The notes under the pieces are model-generated. The model was given only the letters and a program-made list of their open reading frames with translations, searched no databases and was not told the DNA's origin. Position numbers and translations under genes: made by a program. This document shows, piece by piece, positions 57,501 to 64,000 of a DNA stretch of 64,000 bases. The stretch lies in NCBI GenBank assembly GCA_965153455.1, contig OZ234494.1, positions 23,436,001 to 23,500,000 of the forward strand, in the 5' to 3' direction. This DNA comes from Sphagnum compactum. Lineage: Eukaryota > Bryophyta > Sphagnopsida > Sphagnales. The number at the start of each line of letters is the position of its first letter. The stretch's first letter is position 1.

Positions 57501-59439
57501 AATCCTCATTGCCAGTACTTTGTTACAAAATTCCAAAAGTTCGAATTAGAAGTAACAACTTACATGATTTATATATTAGTTTCATGGTACACTATTTTCA
57601 TTTTCCACTTTGAAATTTTGCAAATGTACCTAAAGAATTTGATTCACAATTCATTTGGATTACAACCCATTAATTATGGCCATTGATGAGGTTATTACCT
57701 TAATTTTGTTGTTGCAAAATTTGCAAGGGATATGGTGTGATAACGTCCTAATTTTGAATTAATTGATTAGGCAAATGATTCTGAAAGGTTTTAAGACTTG
57801 CATATCGTTTCATTCTACATGTTTAAATTTTTTGTTTTCATGAAGTCATAGCGTATCAATAGGTACTCAAGGAAAGCCACAACAAAAAAATCAAAGAAAA
57901 TTATAGAATTTGACCCAAATTTGGGTTTTTAAAAACTCTCTAAATTGGTATTACACATTCAATGTTGCACACAAACCATCACATTGCAAATGCTTTCAAT
58001 GGGTTGATGATTTTTACAAAAGTTCATGTAATGTAACAACCACCTTTAATGTAAGAGATGCATGAAATGGAGACAAAATTATGATTAGGAAATTATTCTG
58101 GGTTTAACTTTTTCTAAGTTGATTATATTTTAGTTTATAATCATCATAAATGCAAGGATTTAAATTGTGAATCTTGGGTAAAATCATGTTGCATCCATTA
58201 CAAGATGATTATATACCATAACCCCATTAACAAGCTCAGTTGTTATTTTTATAACATTTGGAGCACAAGTTCTAAACAACCACAATTGGAAGAAATTTCA
58301 AGGTTTTAAGAGCCTCATATGAAGAATGCACCTTTGAAGAATAACCGACCTTCCTCCTTCATCAAATGTTTAATTAAAATTTCTACCAAGTTAAAAATAA
58401 TTATGCAGATGTTATATCTCTAGAAATGACACAATATATATAATTTTACACATTTATAAATTAAGTATATCATCATTTAATACATTATAAACTAAAATTT
58501 ACATAAAATTAGTTTACAAGGACTAAAATTACATAATATTAGTAATTTAAATTCAAGCTTTAACTAAAATATTTCAATTTACATAGAAATAGTATTCAAT
58601 TACATGCATTAATAAAATATACAACATTAAAAAATGATCTTTTGGAAATTTCAAATTCTCATTAAAAATAAAATTTATAAAAATTTACATTATACATAAC
58701 CACAAGCTTATATATAATTTTATATTAATTTAATAAATTCTTATCATATTTTAAATAAATATGAAGACATTTATATGTATTAAAATGAGTAAAAAGAATA
58801 ATTCCATAATATAAATAATTATACAGAATGTATTATTCAATATGTTATAAATAAAAATATATTTATACCAATATTTAAGCCAATAATATACACCATAAAA
58901 ATAATTACAGAAGGACTTTTTTAAATTCATATATATATAAATATATTATTGACCTAATATTTAATTATTTTAGGCTAGAAATTACTTATTATATGTCAAG
59001 AAAATCTAAAATAAAATTTCAATCATACATAGGATTCATATATGGGAGCGACTATTTTTTATTATTATGTGAACCATTAAAAAAGTAGAAAATCATGTGC
59101 TTCAATTTACTTTTTAAAACATGCATTAAATTTTTATTAAATTATAGACTTTATGTTTTTATTTTTTGAAATGAATTTACAACTTTAAGAGGGAAAAACA
59201 TAAATATGTACATCATTGAAAAACATGTTAAAGATGGATTTCAATTTTTTGATTTTGACAAATTCTGAATTCTAACACCAAATAATAGTTTTTACATTAA
59301 ACCCTAAACCCATATACCATCAATGTGACCAATCTTGCATTACGTTCATTTTTATATCTGTTAAATCATATTGTAAGGTGAATAATGTTTTTTGAAAACA
59401 TGAGTTTCATGATACATCGGTGGGGAATCAAGTATTTAA
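54501..59439. other. AT-rich interior between R4 arms
   Basis: Mostly AT-rich non-coding. A plus-strand frame at 55,152-55,412 (86 codons, containing KAIPKGLSSQRLKQKLDYI) and a minus-strand frame at 54,781-55,077 are not recognised. A TATA repeat lies at 56,511-56,523. I found no transposase or other identifiable gene in this 5-kb interior. Confidence 0.4.
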
Positions 59440-60890
59440 AACATATTCTTATGTTTCATGGTGAATGCAAATATCCCATGATGATGCAGGTATTTCATTT
59501 GAACTCCATAATTTTGTTCAAATGACCTTCTACCATCAATGTGAAGAACTTTGCAATACCTTCATTTATTTGAATAAATATGCAAGGCATGATATATTGA
59601 GCATGGAATAATATATTTTTTAAATCCTTTTGTTTCATGGTTTAAGATATAATCGTAATATGATGTAAGTACTACTTCCCTTCTAGGTTTTGGTATGGTT
59701 ATGCAATACTTTTGCAAGTTTCAAAATATATGTTATAGAGCCCAAAGGATTTATAGGATACCCTAAAAGAGGTAATGCATGTGCATTGAATATTCTTATG
59801 CATGAGCAATACCCCTTTAATAGTTTACATCAAAATGGTTTAACCCATGTTGGTAGGGTTATGCATTACCCCTCCAAGTTTGAAAATATATGTTATGGAG
59901 CCCAATGTATTTTTAGGATAACCTATGAAGAACATTGCAATTGTATTGTGTAGTTTAAAGCATGAACAATACCCCTCCAATATTGTAGACCTATTAATCA
60001 TTGAATACCCCAATGCAGGTATCGGTTTCATTGTAGGTTTTGGTATGATTATGTAATACCCTTACAAGTTTCAAAAGATATGTATTTATAGGATACCCTA
60101 CAAAGGGTAATGCATGTGCATTGAATATTCCTTGTCATAAGTAATACCAATTTGATAGTCTAAACCAAAATAATTTAGCCCATGATGTTTACTGAATACC
60201 CCAAGCAAGGTATTGCTTTGTTTGTAGGTTTTGTTAAGGCTATGCAATACCCCTCCATGTTGGAAGTTATGGAACCCAATGTATTTATAGGATACCTTGT
60301 GAGGGAATGTAGGTGTACTAAGTCTTGGGCATGAACAATACCCCTCCAAAATACATTAATGAAGGTATTAGTTTCCTTGTTGATTTTGGTAGGGTTGTGT
60401 AATATCGCTCCAACTATCAACATATATGTTATGGAGCCCAATGTATTTTTGGGATATTATGAAAGGGGTAATGTCGTTTCATTGAGTCTTTTTAGGCATG
60501 AACATTACCTTTCTAATAGCCTGGACCAAAATAATTTAGCCCATGGTTTTTATAATGTGATGTAATGAGGGTATTGCATTATTTTTAGGTTTTGGTAGGG
60601 CTATGCAATATTCCTTCAAGTTTTAAAAGATATGTTATGGAGCCCAATGTATTCTTAGGATACCCTATGAAGGGTATTGTAGGTGTATTGAATAGTTTTG
60701 GGCATGAGCAAAACCCTTTCAAAAGCGTAGACCCTTGGTGTTTGATTACATAATACCTTAATGAGGATATTGGTTTCCTTGTAGGTTTTGGTAAGGTTAC
60801 ACAATACCGTTCCCCATGTCAAAAGATATGATATGGAGCCCAAACTATTTCAGGGATACCTAGAATGGGGTATTGCATGTTCATTGAATA
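59440..60890 (+). repeat. Satellite-like family R4, right arm with 6-7 tandem units
   Basis: Variants of ATGTTATGGAGCCCAATGT start units at about 59,730, 59,890, 60,080, 60,266, 60,426, 60,632 and 60,828, giving intervals of 160 to 206 bp. Each unit contains 'GGATACCCT...GGTAATGCATGTGCATTGAAT', 'CATGAGCAATACCCCTCCAA' and 'GTAGGTTTTGGTAGGGTTATGCAATA'. Short frames on both strands are by-products. Confidence 0.85.
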
Positions 60891-61439
60891 TTTTGTTTTA
60901 TGAACCTAAGTACAACATGCATTAAATGTGTCTAAATTGAATTAGAGCTCTATATCATTTTGATTATTCATATGGTTTGCATACCCCCATGGAAAACACT
61001 CTTTGAATAGAACTTGCAATACCTTTATATAAGGGGTGTCAAATATTTTAATGTCCCCTTATTTATTTGTTTGAGTGAACAAGACCAAGCTCCATGCAAT
61101 ACCTTCATTTTATTCTTTCCTCATCGTTGTTGACTATTGAGGGTTTATTGGAGTGGCAACCATGAAGGTAGGTGTAGCCATGCGAGTGGGGTTTGGTAGG
61201 TGCTCACTTAAAATGTTGGTAGGTGGGACGATGGAAGGGCAAATAGGTGGGTGGGGATGATAGTAGTACATTTTAAATTTATAGGTGAGTAGGTAGATGG
61301 GGAAGAGTCCACTCTTAATTTAAATATATAGGTGAATAGGTTGGTGGGTGGGAAAAATGTCCCAAAAAATAAAAAAGAAGAAGAAGAAGAAACCGAATGG
61401 GGGGCAGGGAGAAAATAAAGTTCCCAAAAAACAACTAAG
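60891..61439. other. Non-coding with TAGGTGGG-rich tract
   Basis: GTAGGTGGG- and GGTGGGTGGG-type words at 61,160-61,360, complementary in style to the CCCACCTACC tract at 52.76-52.86 kb. Followed by a short GAA-rich run near 61,376-61,391. Confidence 0.4.
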
Positions 61440-61529
61440 ATCAGGGCTCAGAGAGGGTACAAGAACAAGTCAACCTTGGATGGCACATGGATAGAGAGAA
61501 AATCCTACCAATGCACTATCGTCCATGTT

Positions 61530-61680
61530 GGAGCACTGATGGGTGCTGGTTCATTGTGGCCGGTAGACAGAAGTTGTCCATTTATGATGCAAGCTCTAAA
61601 ACCTCCGATTAGCTGAGAAGGAAGCGCTCTAACCAAGCGATCTGTTGGCCAGCAGGTACAGAACGACCGTGATACTCGAT
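61530..61680 (-). repeat. Possible tRNA-derived SINE fragment
   Basis: On the minus strand GATCGCTTGGTTAGAGCGCT resembles a tRNA D-arm (A box). It is followed by a CCTTC...GGAGG stem-like pair and, further on, GAGCTTGCATCATAAATGG in the place of a B box. The anticodon loop would be too long for a functional tRNA, and the B box is poor. Confidence 0.25.
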
Positions 61681-61685
61681 TCGGG

Positions 61686-62144
61686 ATGTGCATTCCCTCA
61701 CCGGAAAGCTCGCCCCCGAGGAATCCAAATCATGGAAGTAAAGAGCTAGTGGTTTTGGCAACTTTTGGAGGTTCAGTGCAGCGACCGCTCTTCGCAAGAA
61801 CTGACGAAGCAACTCGATTAGGGAGTAATGGCGGTCACAACGACGAGAACGTCCACCAACCGCCACAATCACACGATCCCCTTCTCATGCCAACACAAGG
61901 CGTGGCGGAAGCGGCTGGGACTTCAAATCCGGCCCATTTCATTCACGTACCTCCCCTCACTTCTTCCCCCACACACATAGCAGATCTTTCAGCTATAAGC
62001 GTTGGACCAGGATTTGGTCTTGGGGACTTGGACGCGATTGCGGTAGGGCAGGTTGTGAGGATTTATTGCACACCTTCACCACTAAGATATGCACTCACAA
62101 TAAAAGACCGGTTGGAAGTGGAACTACTATGTAGTGTAGTCTAA
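61686..62144 (+). CDS. Hypothetical 152-codon ORF, doubtful
   Basis: The frame lies in a GC-richer segment that stands out from its AT-rich surroundings. It starts at ATG 61,686 and ends at TAA. The product is rich in Pro, Ser, His and Gly, with no membrane segment and no motif I recognise. It could be the degenerate first part of a retroelement (gag- or ORF1-like), a captured exon, or chance. A minus-strand frame (61,609-61,872) overlaps it, which weakens the case. Confidence 0.25.
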   Translation: MCIPSPESSPPRNPNHGSKELVVLATFGGSVQRPLFARTDEATRLGSNGGHNDENVHQPPQSHDPLLMPTQGVAEAAGTSNPAHFIHVPPLTSSPTHIADLSAISVGPGFGLGDLDAIAVGQVVRIYCTPSPLRYALTIKDRLEVELLCSVV

Positions 62145-62302
62145 CAAGTAAGGTGGTTCGAAGTAAGTAATGAAATTCGCTAAAAAAATCTAATGCGTTG
62201 TGTCCAAATCTCATGAGTTTTTATTTTATTTTATGTCTTTGACCAAAGTTAAGCCCCGAAACTAAAAACCACTTGCTTTGATTGAGGAAAACAAAACAAA
62301 CA

Positions 62303-62880
62303 TCTCAACCTCTTCTACTTCCAACACCTGCAACTCCCTCACAGCAAAACCGATGATGCTAAATTTTTGGGAGGAGCTTTAACACCTTCCAAACTATAAC
62401 TGATCTAATTTTGACGCAAATCCAACGGTGGATTTCAGAGAAACAATTAATCAACCAGAAGTCCAGAGGCTCACCATGGAAATCCTTTCATGAAACCCTC
62501 TTCAACACCCTCTACTTCCAACACCTGGAACTCCCTCACAGCAAAACCGATGATGCAGAATTTTTGGGAGGAGCTTTTACACCTTCCAAACTAAAACTGA
62601 TCTAATTTTGACACAAATCCAACGGTGGATTTGAGAGAAACAATTAACTAGACCAAAAGTCCAGAGGCTTCACTACGATTCTTCCATGAAACCCTTTTCA
62701 ACACCCTCTACTTCCAACACCTGCAACTCCCTCACAGCAAAACCGATGATGCTGAATTTTTGGGAGGAACTTGTACACCTTCCAAACTAAAACTGATCTA
62801 ATTTTGACACAAATCCAACGGTGGATTTGAGAGGAACAATTAACTAAACCAAAAGTCCAGAGGCTTCACTATGATTCTTT
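62303..62880. repeat. Three tandem units of about 197 bp
   Basis: CCAACACCTG starts at 62,321, 62,518 and 62,714, giving periods of 197 and 196 bp. Units share CTCCCTCACAGCAAAACCGA, TTTTTGGGAGGA and AAATCCAACGGTGGATTT, which contains the palindrome AAATCCAxxxxTGGATTT. Units two and three are the most alike. Confidence 0.92.
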
Positions 62881-63690
62881 GCTACACACAACTCCATTCC
62901 ATGCTTCATATTTTCATAACCTTTTTTTTTTGAACACTTCCACACACAAGAACTAACAACCTCTCTCACACTTTCTCCTCTTCTTTCTTCTCCTCCTTTT
63001 CCTCCACACAATCCTTCTCCTTTGGGTAGCCTCCATGACCTTCCTTGAGCTTCTTTTTTCTTGTCCAATCGAGCTTTGAAATCCTTTTGCACCAATCAAT
63101 GGCCTCCTCATCCTTCAAGGGCCAATGAAAATTTGAGAAGGAATGGCCATCCAATTGAAATTAGGATGAGAATCCATGGGCCCAATGAAACTTAAGAGAT
63201 ATTCCATCCTCCAATCAAAGAGGATGACAATCCTCATGACGAATGGGATTGGAGGATCCAACTTCCCTCTTATCTTGGATATCTTGATGAGGTCTCTTGA
63301 GCTTGATCCTTAACTTTTCCATCCGTTGACCCTCACATCCTACTTCTTCATCCTAATTACTTCAAGTAACTAACTACTAGGATAAATTATCGGTAGTAAT
63401 AAGGAAGAGTCCTTGAGTTCTTACTTGACTAATTCAATGGTAGAAGTAACATTTCCACGTAACATTTACTCCTTGATATTCCCTACCTATTTACTTTACT
63501 ATGCATTAATTAACTATGTAGTACATAGTAAATTGGAATTACTATTTGCATCACAAAAGAAAAACTTTCACATACTTCTAGATCCACCATTGAATTTAGG
63601 GTTTGATGAATTCCTTAAATCTAGGGTGTTCGAGTTTTGATGAAGTTCCGCCGTCATTCGCACACCTTACGCCTACCCTAATTTGTTAAA
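62881..63690. other. Non-coding, upstream of the edge ORF
   Basis: Pyrimidine-rich on the plus strand at 62,930-63,120, then mixed. Short frames on both strands are not recognised. It could be LTR or untranslated leader of the element or gene that starts at the right edge. Confidence 0.35.
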
Positions 63691-63758
63691 TAAAAAGGCC
63701 TCGACCCTTTTTGAACGCAAGTACCACCTTGTTCGTACTACCTTTTTGGTTTTTGTTG

Positions 63759-64000
63759 ATGCAGGCGCAACTAGTCATGGCGGATGATGATGCTACGCCT
63801 TCAAATCCTCCGGTCGCACCTGTACAAAAAGAAGAGCTTGAAGAAGCACCGCTCGACTTGGATGTTTCTCAACGGCCGCGCGAAGAAGAACCGCCCAGGA
63901 GAGTGGTGCGCACTCGAGTTGCTCGTTCGGTATGGGATCATCGACTGTCTCCTAACCCACATGCTTTAGCCATTTATCTAGAGTTTGTTCCTGCTCGTGG
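63759..64000 (+). CDS. N-terminal part of an unidentified ORF running off the window
   Basis: A frame open from about 63,694 continues without stop to base 64,000. Possible starts are ATG 63,759 and ATG 63,777. The latter, in CTAGTCATGGCGG context, looks better and begins MADDDATPSNPPVAPVQKEE. The peptide is acidic and proline-rich, then basic (PPRRVVRTRVARSVWDHRL). Local GC content is higher than upstream. TTGTTGATGCAG just before could also be a 3' splice site. The style fits either the gag start of an LTR retrotransposon or a first exon of a gene; I recognise no domain. Confidence 0.4.
   Translation, partial: MQAQLVMADDDATPSNPPVAPVQKEELEEAPLDLDVSQRPREEEPPRRVVRTRVARSVWDHRLSPNPHALAIYLEFVPAR

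Noticed and set aside
59300-59315. TAAACCCTAAACCC, resembling the plant telomere repeat
   Set aside because: Only two units; this is expected by chance in AT-rich DNA and there is no array. A similar single match occurs near 14,936.

Overview
The window looks like nuclear DNA of a land plant with a very large, repeat-filled genome. A gymnosperm is my best guess, but this is inference. The evidence is a plant-type ankyrin/PGG membrane protein gene, plant-type PPR remnants, Ty3/gypsy and CACTA-like debris, solo-LTR-like copies, satellite-like arrays, long AT-rich tracts and almost no intact coding sequence. I see no bacterial operons, CRISPR arrays, rRNA genes or convincing tRNA genes.

Layout. 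0-13.4 kb: degraded sequence with a PPR pseudogene, a group II intron-type reverse transcriptase fragment directly downstream of it, and a second inverted PPR copy at 12.8-13.3 kb. 13.4-20.7 kb: AT-rich DNA with decayed repeats, two of which have inverted partners at 31-38 kb. 20.7-22.6 kb (minus strand): the one clearly recognisable host gene, an ankyrin-repeat/PGG-domain protein split by a single in-frame TAA. Its 5' flank (22.7-24.8 kb) is duplicated in tandem. 25-31.6 kb: non-coding. 31.6-35.8 kb: an old repeat interrupted by a 3.4-kb insertion that carries an unusual GC-richer segment and similar motif clusters at both ends. 36-40 kb: AT-rich.

40-51.5 kb: transposon graveyard. It holds a possible CACTA-type end at 39,963, minus-strand remnants resembling CACTA-associated proteins, three copies of one LTR-like repeat (one with a perfect 5-bp target duplication), and a 26-bp minisatellite. 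51.5-52.8 kb: a Ty3/gypsy RT-RNase H fragment with three in-frame stops, framed by direct repeats. 53.2-61 kb: a 37-bp minisatellite, then inverted copies of a satellite-like family flanking about 5 kb, with a 6-7 unit array of about 160-206 bp per unit on the right. 61.4-64 kb: a GC-richer stretch with a weak ORF and a SINE-like segment, three 197-bp tandem units, and an open reading frame running off the right edge.

No set of genes here works together as a pathway. The biology of the window is repeat turnover, nested insertion and gene decay around one broken ankyrin/PGG gene. All similarities were judged by eye; no alignment or database search was run.
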